Assembly: GCA_903847285.1 (NCBI GenBank)
Contig: CAINDH010000278.1
Span: 1 to 36,639, forward strand
Source: an uncultured Verrucomicrobia subdivision 3 bacterium
Lineage (GTDB): Bacteria > Verrucomicrobiota > Verrucomicrobiae > Limisphaerales > UBA11358
Reading direction: 5' to 3'
Length of the DNA stretch: 36,639 bases
Shown: positions 23,932 to 32,665 of the stretch, piece by piece
Position numbering within the stretch: position 1 is the stretch's first letter
How the letters are laid out: the number at the start of each line of letters is the position of its first letter
Position numbers and translations under genes: made by a program
The notes under the pieces: generated by a model
What the model was told of the DNA's origin: nothing
Seen by the model: only the letters and a program-made list of their open reading frames with translations
Database searches by the model: none

Positions 23932-26598
23932 TCAAGGCTGCAAGACTAGCCGGTAAAACTTTTGATCTGTTCCGTTCAGAAGATTTGTCTCTATAAAGCT
24001 GGCCGAATTGGTTGTCGCGGTAAGGTTGACCAGACTCTCCCAGTTCGTCAGGGCTAGATTGGTGGTTGATTGCACTTCATATTTCAAACCCGCCAAGGCA
24101 TTCCAAGTCAGCGCCAAACCTCCGCTGATGGACGACAAATCTTGAAACCGCACGGGCGGCACTGGCGTTACTGTCACGTCATCAAACCCAAAAAAGTTCG
24201 GGTCATTCCGTGCGAAAAATCGGAGCTGAGTGTTCGTGCCCGTGGCAGTAGCGAGATACTGAAAATTCGTCCACGCAAAGACCGGCGGATTGATAGCGTT
24301 GAGGAGAATACTCACGCCATTCCAACGCGCGGCGAATTGCTGCCCGCTGCCAGAAACCGGATTGTTCAACCAGAACGAAAGTTGATACAACTGATTCGAG
24401 GTCGTCGGCAAATTCTGTGTGAGCGTGGCCAGATAACCGCCTTGGCCGAGGAACGCGCCATAATTTCCAGAGTGGACGACACCAGGGAAAACATCCTCGC
24501 TCGTAACGACGTTATAGACTGAATTGCCAATGACGGTATCCCCTACCAATGTCCACGCGGTGAAATCACCCGTCTCAAAACCGCCATTCTCCACGATGGA
24601 TTGGCCCACGGCCAGTTGCACCGAGACCGCTTGCACGCGTGACAACACTTCATTCGTCACCAGCAGGAGGGCGACGTGATTGGCGGCAGGCAGGACCTCG
24701 GCGTTTAGCAGTTGCAGCGTGAGATTGGTGGAATCATTTACCGCCAGCGTTCCATTGTTCGCCGAAACGGTCAGCCACGGAGCCACGCCGCCGACCGACC
24801 AGGGCAAACTCGTTACGCCTGTGTTCGTCAGCGTGACGCTCCAGATGTTCTGTGAAAACGGTCCACCTACCAGACCACTTGCAGAAAACATCGTCTGCGG
24901 CACTATGACTAAATTATCCGGCGTGGTCAGTGCGTTAATTAGATTCGTTCCCGCAGGCGTGCCCAAGCCGGTGCAAAGATCAAAGCCGGGGGCGGCATGA
25001 AAATTTAGCGGACTCACGGCGTTGGTGTTGTTACCGGTGGTGATATCGCGAAAGGACGTGACGTAATTGGTTCCGCGAGCCAGCGTGTAAACCGTTGGAT
25101 TGATAAAGCCCACGGTCGGCTGTGAAAGTTGCGAGGCCTGTTCGTTAGCCAGCGCAATGAAGCCCGCCCACAATGGCGCGGCGGCACTCGTGCCGCCTAC
25201 AAATCCGCTGCTGCCGTTGTTATAGATGATATAAATGTCATCTGCCGTCAGCGCCACGTCAGGAATGTTACGTAATGCAGCCGAAGCTTGGTTCGTAGCT
25301 GCCGCGAAACCAAGTTGCCAAGCCGGAATGGGGTAGCTCGTGCTGATGCCGCCGCTGCTCCCCTGCCCGCCACCCCAGTTCCACGCAGTTTCGGAAACGT
25401 AATTTCCGCTACCATCCGTCGTCAGCGTCGTGCCGCCAACCTGTGTGATGTTCGGGCTTTCTGATGGAAAATCTATAGCACTAGCGAACGCCGCCGAGTC
25501 GCCCGACGCGTTAAAAAAAGTCTGCCCTTGCGCGGCCATCTGCTGAAAAATAATTTCTGCCGCCGGATCCGGCCCGCCACCGCCCCATGAGCAACTCAAG
25601 GACTTGGCGAGATTGTCATTCGCCATCTGGCTTAACAAATCCACCCAAGGACTCGGATTCGGCGCTTCGTAGACGTAGATGTTTGATATACCCGGAGCCA
25701 TTGCCAGCACCATCTCGATATCGAGCGAGACCTCGATGTTACCGCCGCCGGGCACACCCACGCCGCCATTTACCGGCACGACAATTAGCGGCGGCACATT
25801 CGTCAGGACGATGGCGTTCGCATAGTTCGTGATGTCCACCGGATGAAAGCCATCGAACTGCAATAGGCCTACGTTCTGCCCCGCACCCGTCAACGCCGTG
25901 CTGCCGGCATACACCTTGCGAAAATCATTCCCTGCATAGCTGCCGCCCGGTCCGGAGCCGCCGCGCGGTGAGGCTTTCGCCGCCAACAAATTTTGCCGCA
26001 GCGAAACATTCGGATGCGGCAACGAATAATTATCCAGCCCACTGATGTGAAACACCGGCAGCGCCGCGTCCACTGTCGGTTCGGCATCGGGCGCAAAGAA
26101 GTTTCTTTTTTCTTTCGGATGCTTGAAAGAATTCATCCGCACCTTAAACGCGCGTTCCACATCGGAAACTTTGCCCGTCACATCTACGAGCAGGCGGTTC
26201 GGATGCGTAGCGTTCACCGTCAGTCCGTTCGTTTTGGCAAAGCGCAGCACGGCGGCGTAATCCGCCGAGGTCGGGCCGAAGCGCGCGGTGAATTCAGCAG
26301 GCGTTAGGTAATGCCGAAACTGTGGACTAGCCGGGTCGTAGAGGTCGCGGAGAAAATTCGTGAGTCCGGTGGCATCGCGCAATGGCAGGGCGATGGCCAA
26401 ATGCAATTCATTCGTGGCGTTGAGCCGGTTGAGCGGCGCGAATTTTTCTTTGGCAATTGCCGGGGGCACATGGCCAGCGGCGAGTCGTTTCTGCGCGGCG
26501 GGCGCGGTAGAACGGGAGAACAAAAGAACCAGACAGGCGGCTAAAACGTATGATACAACGCGCGGGGTTTTCACTTTTGATTGGACGCAAAATAACAC
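23932..26598 (-). CDS. Secreted S53 (sedolisin/kumamolisin-type) serine-carboxyl peptidase with C-terminal beta modules
   Basis: 888 residues from a GTG at 26598; a second in-frame GTG at 26574 would give a neater signal peptide (KTPRVVSYVLAACLVLLF). The pro-domain (about 50-195) is of the Pro-kumamolisin type. The catalytic set is complete: Glu289 and Asp293 in EVSLDIEM, Asp367 in SGDSAAF and Ser471 in GGTSAAAP. The Ca2+ site is at Asp518 and GFDLCTGLGTP (Asp540). These enzymes cleave proteins, usually at acid pH, after self-removal of the pro-domain. Beyond about residue 560 lie an Ig/BACON-like region, a NGGFETGDFTAW carbohydrate-binding-type domain and a C-terminal module ending FYRLVLQP, like the NHL proteins. 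Confidence 0.92.
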   Translation of the reverse strand: MLFCVQSKVKTPRVVSYVLAACLVLLFSRSTAPAAQKRLAAGHVPPAIAKEKFAPLNRLNATNELHLAIALPLRDATGLTNFLRDLYDPASPQFRHYLTPAEFTARFGPTSADYAAVLRFAKTNGLTVNATHPNRLLVDVTGKVSDVERAFKVRMNSFKHPKEKRNFFAPDAEPTVDAALPVFHISGLDNYSLPHPNVSLRQNLLAAKASPRGGSGPGGSYAGNDFRKVYAGSTALTGAGQNVGLLQFDGFHPVDITNYANAIVLTNVPPLIVVPVNGGVGVPGGGNIEVSLDIEMVLAMAPGISNIYVYEAPNPSPWVDLLSQMANDNLAKSLSCSWGGGGPDPAAEIIFQQMAAQGQTFFNASGDSAAFASAIDFPSESPNITQVGGTTLTTDGSGNYVSETAWNWGGGQGSSGGISTSYPIPAWQLGFAAATNQASAALRNIPDVALTADDIYIIYNNGSSGFVGGTSAAAPLWAGFIALANEQASQLSQPTVGFINPTVYTLARGTNYVTSFRDITTGNNTNAVSPLNFHAAPGFDLCTGLGTPAGTNLINALTTPDNLVIVPQTMFSASGLVGGPFSQNIWSVTLTNTGVTSLPWSVGGVAPWLTVSANNGTLAVNDSTNLTLQLLNAEVLPAANHVALLLVTNEVLSRVQAVSVQLAVGQSIVENGGFETGDFTAWTLVGDTVIGNSVYNVVTSEDVFPGVVHSGNYGAFLGQGGYLATLTQNLPTTSNQLYQLSFWLNNPVSGSGQQFAARWNGVSILLNAINPPVFAWTNFQYLATATGTNTQLRFFARNDPNFFGFDDVTVTPVPPVRFQDLSSISGGLALTWNALAGLKYEVQSTTNLALTNWESLVNLTATTNSASFIETNLLNGTDQKFYRLVLQP

Positions 26599-26631
26599 TA
26601 TTCAACCCAAAAGTCAGGCGAAACCTTCCGC

Positions 26632-27327
26632 TTACGCCGCCGACACCAGCACCACAAACTCGCCTTTAAGGCTACGCTTCTGCGCGATTTCCAACAGTTG
26701 CGCCGGCTTGCCGCGCAAAAATTCCTCAAACTTTTTCGTCAGTTCCCGCGCCAGCACCAAGTCGCGCTCCGGATAAACCGCGTTCAACTCGCCCAATAGT
26801 TTCTCGATGCGATATGGCGATTCATAAAAAACCAAAGTGCCAGGAACGGCCTTGAGCGATTCCAACTTGTTCCGGCGCTGCCCGGATTTGTGTGGCAGGA
26901 AACCCGCAAAATAAAATTCCTCCGTCGGCAACCCGCTGGCGGTGAGCGCGCCGACCAGCGCGCAAGCACCAACCACCGCCTCAACGCGAAAACCGGCGGC
27001 GATGGCGGCTTTCACGACGCGCTCGCCGGGATCGCTAATGCCGGGACTGCCCGCATCCGTGACCAGCGCAACTTTCTCGCCGCGCCGGAGACGCTCGATG
27101 ATCTCCTCGCTGCGCTTGGCCTCGTTGAACTGAAAATAACTCAAGAGCGGTTTACTGATACCAAAATGTTTCAGCAACTGCCCTGAGTGCCGCGTGTCCT
27201 CGGCGGCGACCACGTCGCATTCGCGCAATACGCGCAGCGCTCGCAGTGTGATGTCTTCGAGATTCCCAATCGGCGTAGCCACGAGGTAAAGCGTGCTGGC
27301 TGTGAGCGGCGGCAAAACGGCATCCAT
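26632..27327 (-). CDS. rsmI: 16S rRNA (cytidine-1402-2'-O)-methyltransferase
   Basis: 231 residues of the tetrapyrrole-methylase fold. Diagnostic motifs are LVATPIGNLEDITLRAL, AAEDTRHSGQLLKHFG, LVTDAGSPGISDPGE and FYESPYRIEKLL. RsmI uses S-adenosylmethionine to methylate the ribose of C1402 in the ribosomal decoding centre. I chose the ATG at 27327 because the core starts 12 residues later; the frame is open 100 codons further upstream without family character. It lacks the extra C-terminal domain of the 286-residue E. coli enzyme. It lies 33 nt upstream of the S53 gene and may be co-transcribed with it. Confidence 0.93.
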   Translation of the reverse strand: MDAVLPPLTASTLYLVATPIGNLEDITLRALRVLRECDVVAAEDTRHSGQLLKHFGISKPLLSYFQFNEAKRSEEIIERLRRGEKVALVTDAGSPGISDPGERVVKAAIAAGFRVEAVVGACALVGALTASGLPTEEFYFAGFLPHKSGQRRNKLESLKAVPGTLVFYESPYRIEKLLGELNAVYPERDLVLARELTKKFEEFLRGKPAQLLEIAQKRSLKGEFVVLVSAA

Positions 27328-27457
27328 GCGGTGAATAAAGCAGAAAGGTGTGATGAATGAAAATGGATTCGGCGAACCTGCGTCCCCAATTATCTTCGAC
27401 GGAGGAGTGTGAAATTTTCTCATTCCCTTTACCGCTAATTTTTCCCATCGTGTCGGG

Positions 27458-29368
27458 ATGGAGAACAAACGCAGAATATTCCTCGGGCCGGTGACGATTA
27501 TACTGCTGGCCGCCGTGTCCGCCTGCGCAGATGTTTTACCCATCCAACTTGAAGTGGATGCCACCGATGCGCCGCGCAACCTGCTCCATACGCGGTTGCA
27601 CATCCCGGCAGCGCCCGGCGCGCTCACGTTATTTTATCCCAAGTGGATTCCCGGCGAACACGGCCCCAGCGGCCCGGTCAACAACGTCACCGGCTTAAAA
27701 TTTTCCGCGCATGAAAAACCACTCGACTGGCAGCGCGATGCAGAAGATATGTTTACCTTCCATCTCACCGTTCCAGCCCATGCGGACGCGGTGGACGTGG
27801 CGTTCGACTTTTTACCGTCAGCAGGCGGCGGTTCGTATTCATCTGGCGGTTCATCCACGCCGCACTTGATCGACTTGAACTGGAACCAGTTGCTGCTCTA
27901 TCCGAAAAACGCTACACCGCTAAATATCACCTTCGCCGCCGCGTTGAAACTGCCAGACGGCTGGAATTTTGGCACGGCGTTACCGGTCAAAAAATCATCC
28001 GGTGCAACAATTGAATTTACTCCCGCTACGCTGGAAACCTTGTTCGATTCGCCGGTCATCGCCGGGGAATTTTTCCGCACGCTCGAGCTGACACCTGAAG
28101 AAAATCCGTTGCACTTTCTACACGTCGTCGCCGACAGTGCCGAAGCGCTGGAAATCAAACCCGAAGATACGCGCCACTTCACACGTCTCGTTCACGAAGC
28201 AAACGCGCTCTTTGGAGCGCATCATTACCGCGATTATCATTTCCTGCTAACGGCGAGCGACCACGTCGAACACTTCGGGCTGGAGCATCACGAATCGAGC
28301 GACAACCGCACCGCCGAAAATTTTCTAACGGATGGCGACGCACGAAAATTGAGCGCGGAACTTCTGCCACATGAGCTGACCCATTCGTGGAATGGAAAAT
28401 ATCGTCGGCCCGCCGGACTCGCTACGCCGGATTATCAGCAGCCGATGCACGCCGAACTGCTTTGGGTCTATGAAGGTCTGACCGATTACTACGGCAAAGT
28501 CCTCGCCGCACGCAGCGGACTGATGACGAACGAAGATTTTTGCGGCGTCATCGCGAACAACGCTGCGATGCTCGACCACCGCAGCGGACGCGAATGGCGT
28601 TCGCTCGCCGACACGACCGTTTCGGCGCAGTTGCTTTACAAATCGCCCGGTGCCGGCGTGAACCGGCGGCGCAGCGTTGATTTTTATCCCGAAGGCGACT
28701 TGATCTGGCTGGAAGCCGACACCCGCATTCGCCAACAGACACAAGGCCGGAAGTCGCTAGATGATTTCTGCAAAAAATTCCATGGCGGCGAAAGCACCGC
28801 GCCCAAGGTCATTCCCTATTCACTCGAGGACGTGGTGAAGACGTTGAATGACATCGCACCTGGTGATTGGAAAAAGTTTTTTGATGAACGCGTCTACGCC
28901 ATCACGCCACGCGCGCCGCTCGGCGGCATCGAAAACGGCGGCTGGCGCCTGGCCTACACGAACGAAGTTCCGCCATTACTGAAAACCCGCGAGGGTCAGC
29001 GAAAAATGACAGACCTGAATTATTCCCTCGGCTTCACCCTCGGCACGGACGGAGGCATCGGCGAAGTGATACCAGCGTCACCGGCGGACAAGGCGGGCAT
29101 CATCCAGGGCAACAAGCTCGTGGCTGTGAATGGACGTGGCTGGACAGCAAAGATATTACGCGAGGCCATCAAGACCGCCACAACCAACCGCGCGCCCATC
29201 GAACTACTCATGCAGCGGGATGATTTATATTCGACGGCGAAAGTAATTTATCATGGCGGCGAAAAATACCCGGTTTTGCAACGCGTCGCCAGCAAGCCGG
29301 ATTTGCTCGCTGCAATCATCAAGCCACTGACACCGGAGCCAGCAACCAATTCCGTGTCGGCAAAATGA
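27458..29368 (+). CDS. M61-family (glycyl aminopeptidase-like) metallopeptidase with PDZ domain
   Basis: 636 residues. The signal peptide is about 1-23 (ending SACA). An N-terminal beta domain with FYPKWIPGEHGPSGPVNNVTG is typical of M61. The gluzincin site is HELTH (305-309), with Glu339 in WVYEGLTDYYG the likely third zinc ligand. A helical domain follows, then a PDZ domain (about 522-600; GEVIPASPADKAGIIQGNKLV). It is a periplasmic or secreted aminopeptidase with preference, in characterised relatives, for N-terminal Gly/Ala. It is divergent from rsmI (130 nt) and followed after 4 nt by a small membrane protein gene. Confidence 0.92.
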   Translation: MENKRRIFLGPVTIILLAAVSACADVLPIQLEVDATDAPRNLLHTRLHIPAAPGALTLFYPKWIPGEHGPSGPVNNVTGLKFSAHEKPLDWQRDAEDMFTFHLTVPAHADAVDVAFDFLPSAGGGSYSSGGSSTPHLIDLNWNQLLLYPKNATPLNITFAAALKLPDGWNFGTALPVKKSSGATIEFTPATLETLFDSPVIAGEFFRTLELTPEENPLHFLHVVADSAEALEIKPEDTRHFTRLVHEANALFGAHHYRDYHFLLTASDHVEHFGLEHHESSDNRTAENFLTDGDARKLSAELLPHELTHSWNGKYRRPAGLATPDYQQPMHAELLWVYEGLTDYYGKVLAARSGLMTNEDFCGVIANNAAMLDHRSGREWRSLADTTVSAQLLYKSPGAGVNRRRSVDFYPEGDLIWLEADTRIRQQTQGRKSLDDFCKKFHGGESTAPKVIPYSLEDVVKTLNDIAPGDWKKFFDERVYAITPRAPLGGIENGGWRLAYTNEVPPLLKTREGQRKMTDLNYSLGFTLGTDGGIGEVIPASPADKAGIIQGNKLVAVNGRGWTAKILREAIKTATTNRAPIELLMQRDDLYSTAKVIYHGGEKYPVLQRVASKPDLLAAIIKPLTPEPATNSVSAK

Positions 29369-29372
29369 TGAG

Positions 29373-29714
29373 ATGAAACCTACCGAAGCCAGACCAGACG
29401 CTGTGGACACAACCACGTTTAACGAGGTGCAATTATTGCTGGCGGAAAAACGCACGTCGCTCTCGGCCATGCGCACCGGCATCGCGGTGTTTGCCTTTCC
29501 CCTTTCAGTTTTGAGTGTGCTCATCGCCACCTCCCGGTCTTACGATGTCCACGCTGTCATGCATTGGCTCGTGCCATTGGTGTTACTCAATGTCGGACTC
29601 GTCGCCTTGGGAATTTATCTCATCACCCGCGCCGTGCTCCGCATCCACCGCTATGACCGGCTGCTCGATGAATTGAAACGACAGAATGCGCGTCTCGCCG
29701 AGTTGCTGGATTGA
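29373..29714 (+). CDS. DUF202-like small membrane protein
   Basis: A 113-residue protein. The pattern LLAEKRTSLSAMRTGIAVFAF before the first helix is the DUF202 signature. Two transmembrane helices (about 33-50 and 65-88) follow, then a basic amphipathic tail (RIHRYDRLLDELKRQNARL) likely to form a cytoplasmic coiled coil. It is probably translated with the M61 gene. DUF202 resembles the VTC4/SPX-associated membrane domain, but no function can be stated here. Confidence 0.82.
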   Translation: MKPTEARPDAVDTTTFNEVQLLLAEKRTSLSAMRTGIAVFAFPLSVLSVLIATSRSYDVHAVMHWLVPLVLLNVGLVALGIYLITRAVLRIHRYDRLLDELKRQNARLAELLD

Positions 29715-29758
29715 AGGCTATTTGAGGACATGATTCGCGACGCGTCTCTGCGACCCGA

Positions 29759-31825
29759 TTACTTCGCCTTCGTAAATTTATAAAGCACCACGCCGTGCGC
29801 AGGAATGGTGAGCGGCAGAAAATCTTTGGCGGTATCCATAGTGGCGATGTCTTTCTGCCGCCACAAATCGCGCACGGTTTGCTTCCCAGCCACATTTAAT
29901 TTGGCAAAATCACGGAATGACATTTCCGCTGGTTGTGTGCCGAGATTGAAAAACCCAACGGCATGGCTGCCGTCCGCCAGACGTTTTTCATAAACGCGCA
30001 TCGTATAATGGGTCTGCTGGCCATGGGAAATAATCACGCTCTCTTGGACCATTACGCACGTTGCGGCCCTGCCGAGTTCGTCCTGATCTACCGCCAGCAC
30101 TTCATCGTTGCTCAACAGGTTCAGCGTGAAGTCATCAAACTTTTCCATGTCGCAGCCAATGAGCAATGGCGCCGCGAGCAAACACCACAAACTGATGTGC
30201 GTGTATTGCTCGTCCGGCGTGAGGCGCGTGGGATGCGTCTTGCCCCAGCCGACTTCGCCGACGATGAGCATATCCGGGTCGTTCCAATTGCCCGGCTTGG
30301 AAAATGGCGCGGCGGCATCTTGCTTGAAGCCAATGCCGCTCATGTTCTTCCAGGTGTCTACGATGTCGCCTGTCGTGCGCCAGCAATTGCCGTTGACTGA
30401 ATCGCCCCACTTCCAAACATCGGCCATGCCGTATTGGCAGAGGCTGTAAACGATGTCGCGATTTTGCTCGCGTAGAAATTTGCCCATGACCGCATACGGA
30501 TAGATTGCGCCCGCATCGTTGGTTGCCGTTTTGCCGTAAAGCGGAATGCTCATCACGTTCGTCACTTTTCCGGAGGCGATACTGCCGTAGCTGCACCAAT
30601 CGTATTTCAGATAATCAAAACCCCAGCGCGCGTAAGTCTGCGCGTCCTGCTGTTCATGCTCCCAGCTTCCGGCACAGCCGCCGCAGGTCCACGGCCCAGG
30701 CGAAGAATATAACCCGGCTTTCAATCCGAGCTCGTGGATATAATCCGCCAGGCCTTTCATGTCGGGAAAACGCATGTTGGGAGCGATATTCCCGTTGGCG
30801 TCCCGAAATTCTCCGTGCAGCGTGGGATCTTTCGAGGTGCGATGGTTTTGCCAATAGTCATCCACGTTGATGTAATTCCAGCCGTGATTGATGAGGCCGC
30901 TCTTGACGAGCGCATTCGCCGCGCGCTTCACTCGATCAGCGGAGACAGCTTCGGCAAAGCAGTTCCAACTGTTCCAGCCCATCGGCGGCGTTAGCGCAAT
31001 TTGATCGCCGCACACAATGCGAAGCTTCTTCTCAGCCGCGCCGAGCGAATTTTTGGCGCGAAGAGTGACGAGGAATTCACCTTTCGCTTTCAACGCGCCG
31101 GTGATGTGTCCGGTTTTGGCGTCCAGCTTCAAACCCCTCGGCAAACCTTTCGCAGCAAATGTCATCGGCCGTTCGCCGTTCGCCGGAATCGTGAACAAAA
31201 ACGGCGAACCGGGCCGCACACCGAAAACATTTGCGCCATTGATGCGCGGCGTGGCAGGCGTAGGCGGCGTGAGGATGTAAGGCGCGACCGGCTCCATCGG
31301 CGGTTCGCCGCTCACGGCGACAGGCTTGGCTCCGACAATCTCGAATTTTGCATCCGCCCAGTCGGCGTGATCCCACTCCATATTGTTGCCGCCATCGCCG
31401 ACTTTCAACGTGAGCGCCTTCACACCGGTGAGATCCAAATCGCAAGTTTTGGTTGATTCACCCGCGCGCATTACGCCGCTGTTCCAAAGCGTTTTGCCAT
31501 CGCCGATGACAAAAAACTCCACGCTGGAAGCGGCGTTGCCATTTACTTCGTCATCCACACCTACGCTGGCGGAGAATTTTTGGGCGCCGCCGGCGAGATT
31601 GAGCTTCAGGATGCTTTCCGCGTGGGTGCCGAAACCGCGCTCAAACTTCTGGCCACCGATGCTCAGTGGATTGCCTTCGACGGATTTATTGCGATGCGGA
31701 TCGCCCCAGCCCTGCGTGGCCACCGACAATTTCAATTCATCCAACCAGACTGTTTCAGCAGTGGCAAAGGTCGCTGTGCTCAGGACAAAAGTTAATCCGA
31801 GGGGGAACATTTTCAAAAATTTCAT
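29759..31825 (-). CDS. Secreted GH27 alpha-galactosidase with NPCBM domain
   Basis: 688 residues. The signal peptide is about 1-23. An NPCBM carbohydrate-binding domain (about 25-165) and a putative Ig (He_PIG-like) domain (about 188-272) precede the GH27 barrel (about 276-580), which begins LTPPMGWNSWNCF. The nucleophile is Asp409 in YLKYDWC. The acid/base residue is Asp487 in RTTGDIVDTW, aligned with human alpha-galactosidase A Asp231. NWNDPDMLIVG is also conserved. A C-terminal beta domain (about 585-688) closes it. The retaining enzyme releases terminal alpha-galactose, or beta-L-arabinopyranose in some relatives, from plant or algal polysaccharides. I chose the ATG at 31825 for the signal peptide and promoter geometry. 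Confidence 0.94.
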   Translation of the reverse strand: MKFLKMFPLGLTFVLSTATFATAETVWLDELKLSVATQGWGDPHRNKSVEGNPLSIGGQKFERGFGTHAESILKLNLAGGAQKFSASVGVDDEVNGNAASSVEFFVIGDGKTLWNSGVMRAGESTKTCDLDLTGVKALTLKVGDGGNNMEWDHADWADAKFEIVGAKPVAVSGEPPMEPVAPYILTPPTPATPRINGANVFGVRPGSPFLFTIPANGERPMTFAAKGLPRGLKLDAKTGHITGALKAKGEFLVTLRAKNSLGAAEKKLRIVCGDQIALTPPMGWNSWNCFAEAVSADRVKRAANALVKSGLINHGWNYINVDDYWQNHRTSKDPTLHGEFRDANGNIAPNMRFPDMKGLADYIHELGLKAGLYSSPGPWTCGGCAGSWEHEQQDAQTYARWGFDYLKYDWCSYGSIASGKVTNVMSIPLYGKTATNDAGAIYPYAVMGKFLREQNRDIVYSLCQYGMADVWKWGDSVNGNCWRTTGDIVDTWKNMSGIGFKQDAAAPFSKPGNWNDPDMLIVGEVGWGKTHPTRLTPDEQYTHISLWCLLAAPLLIGCDMEKFDDFTLNLLSNDEVLAVDQDELGRAATCVMVQESVIISHGQQTHYTMRVYEKRLADGSHAVGFFNLGTQPAEMSFRDFAKLNVAGKQTVRDLWRQKDIATMDTAKDFLPLTIPAHGVVLYKFTKAK

Positions 31826-31831
31826 GTGTAG

Positions 31832-31860
31832 ATTTTCAGGGCGGAAAAATTGCGAGTCAA
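31832..31860 (-). promoter_or_regulatory. Candidate promoter of the alpha-galactosidase gene
   Basis: On the minus strand: TTGACT (31860-31855), a 17-nt spacer and GAAAAT (31837-31832), ending 6 nt before the ATG at 31825. The -35 box is strong and no Shine-Dalgarno sequence is present. Confidence 0.45.
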
Positions 31861-31910
31861 GCCCGCTCAAAAAATCTTACGCGTAATCATCCAGTTGGGT
31901 GGGTTTTGTC

Positions 31911-31939
31911 CTGACGCACCGGAAGCTATTGTTTAGACT
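31911..31939 (+). promoter_or_regulatory. Candidate rdgB promoter
   Basis: CTGACG (31911-31916), a 17-nt spacer and TAGACT (31934-31939), ending 6 nt before the ATG at 31946. It is divergent from the alpha-galactosidase promoter 50 nt away. Confidence 0.4.
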
Positions 31940-31945
31940 GCCAAC

Positions 31946-32665
31946 ATGACGACGCTGCTCATCGCCACGCGCAACGCCCACAAGGTCGGAGAAATCCAAG
32001 CCATTTTAGGCAACGATTACTGTTGCCTCACCCTGAAAGATTTTCCTGACGCGCCACCCGTCATCGAGGATGCCGAAACGTTCGTGGGTAACGCGATGAA
32101 GAAATCGGATTCGCTGGCAAACTGGCTGGCAGCCAACGCAAAACTTAAAACTCAAAACTTAAAATTAGATTTCGTCCTCGCCGACGACTCAGGACTGGAA
32201 GTTGACGCTCTCCACGGCGCACCGGGCGTGCATTCGGCGCGCTTTGCTGCATTGGACAAAGCAGAAAACTCCGCTGACGCCGACAACAACGCCAAACTCA
32301 TGCGCCTGCTGAAAGACGTGGCTCCGGAAAATCGCACCGCGCGGTTTCGCTGCGTGATCGCCTTGGTGTCAGTGCCGGATCACCGGATTGAAAACGCCTC
32401 GCCGGTTTGTTTTGCCGATGATTTTCCCACGCAAATTTTTGACGGCGCGTGCGAAGGGATCATTCAACTTTCCGCCAGTGGCGCCAAAGGCTTTGGCTAC
32501 GACCCGCTGTTCGTGCCGAACGGATTTACGAAGTCGTTTGCGGAACTTGGCGAAGACGTGAAAAACCAAATCAGCCACCGCGCGAAGGCGCTGGCGCAAT
32601 TGAAAGATTTTCTCCGTGGAAAACTGCCCACTTCAGAGGATTCAAAGCGTCCGGAAGTCAGCTGA
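31946..32665 (+). CDS. rdgB: XTP/dITP diphosphatase (HAM1/RdgB family)
   Basis: 239 residues. The family motifs are LIATRNAHKVGEI at the N-terminus, VLADDSGLEVDALHGAPGVHSARF (77-100), GFGYDPLFVPNG and the closing ISHRAKALAQL. The enzyme hydrolyses non-canonical purine triphosphates (dITP, XTP) to monophosphates, protecting DNA and RNA. It is longer than the usual 195-205 residues because of a Lys/Leu-rich insertion (about 64-75), encoded by an AT-rich direct repeat before the DDSGLEV loop, and a second one near 100-125. It converges on the inositol phosphatase gene with no gap. Confidence 0.93.
   Translation: MTTLLIATRNAHKVGEIQAILGNDYCCLTLKDFPDAPPVIEDAETFVGNAMKKSDSLANWLAANAKLKTQNLKLDFVLADDSGLEVDALHGAPGVHSARFAALDKAENSADADNNAKLMRLLKDVAPENRTARFRCVIALVSVPDHRIENASPVCFADDFPTQIFDGACEGIIQLSASGAKGFGYDPLFVPNGFTKSFAELGEDVKNQISHRAKALAQLKDFLRGKLPTSEDSKRPEVS
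32140..32164. repeat. AT-rich direct repeat inside rdgB
   Basis: AAAACTTAAAA occurs at 32140-32150 and again at 32154-32164 (period 14). It encodes a KLKTQNLKL stretch that is absent from typical HAM1 proteins. The base composition differs sharply from the surrounding GC-rich gene. Confidence 0.7.
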
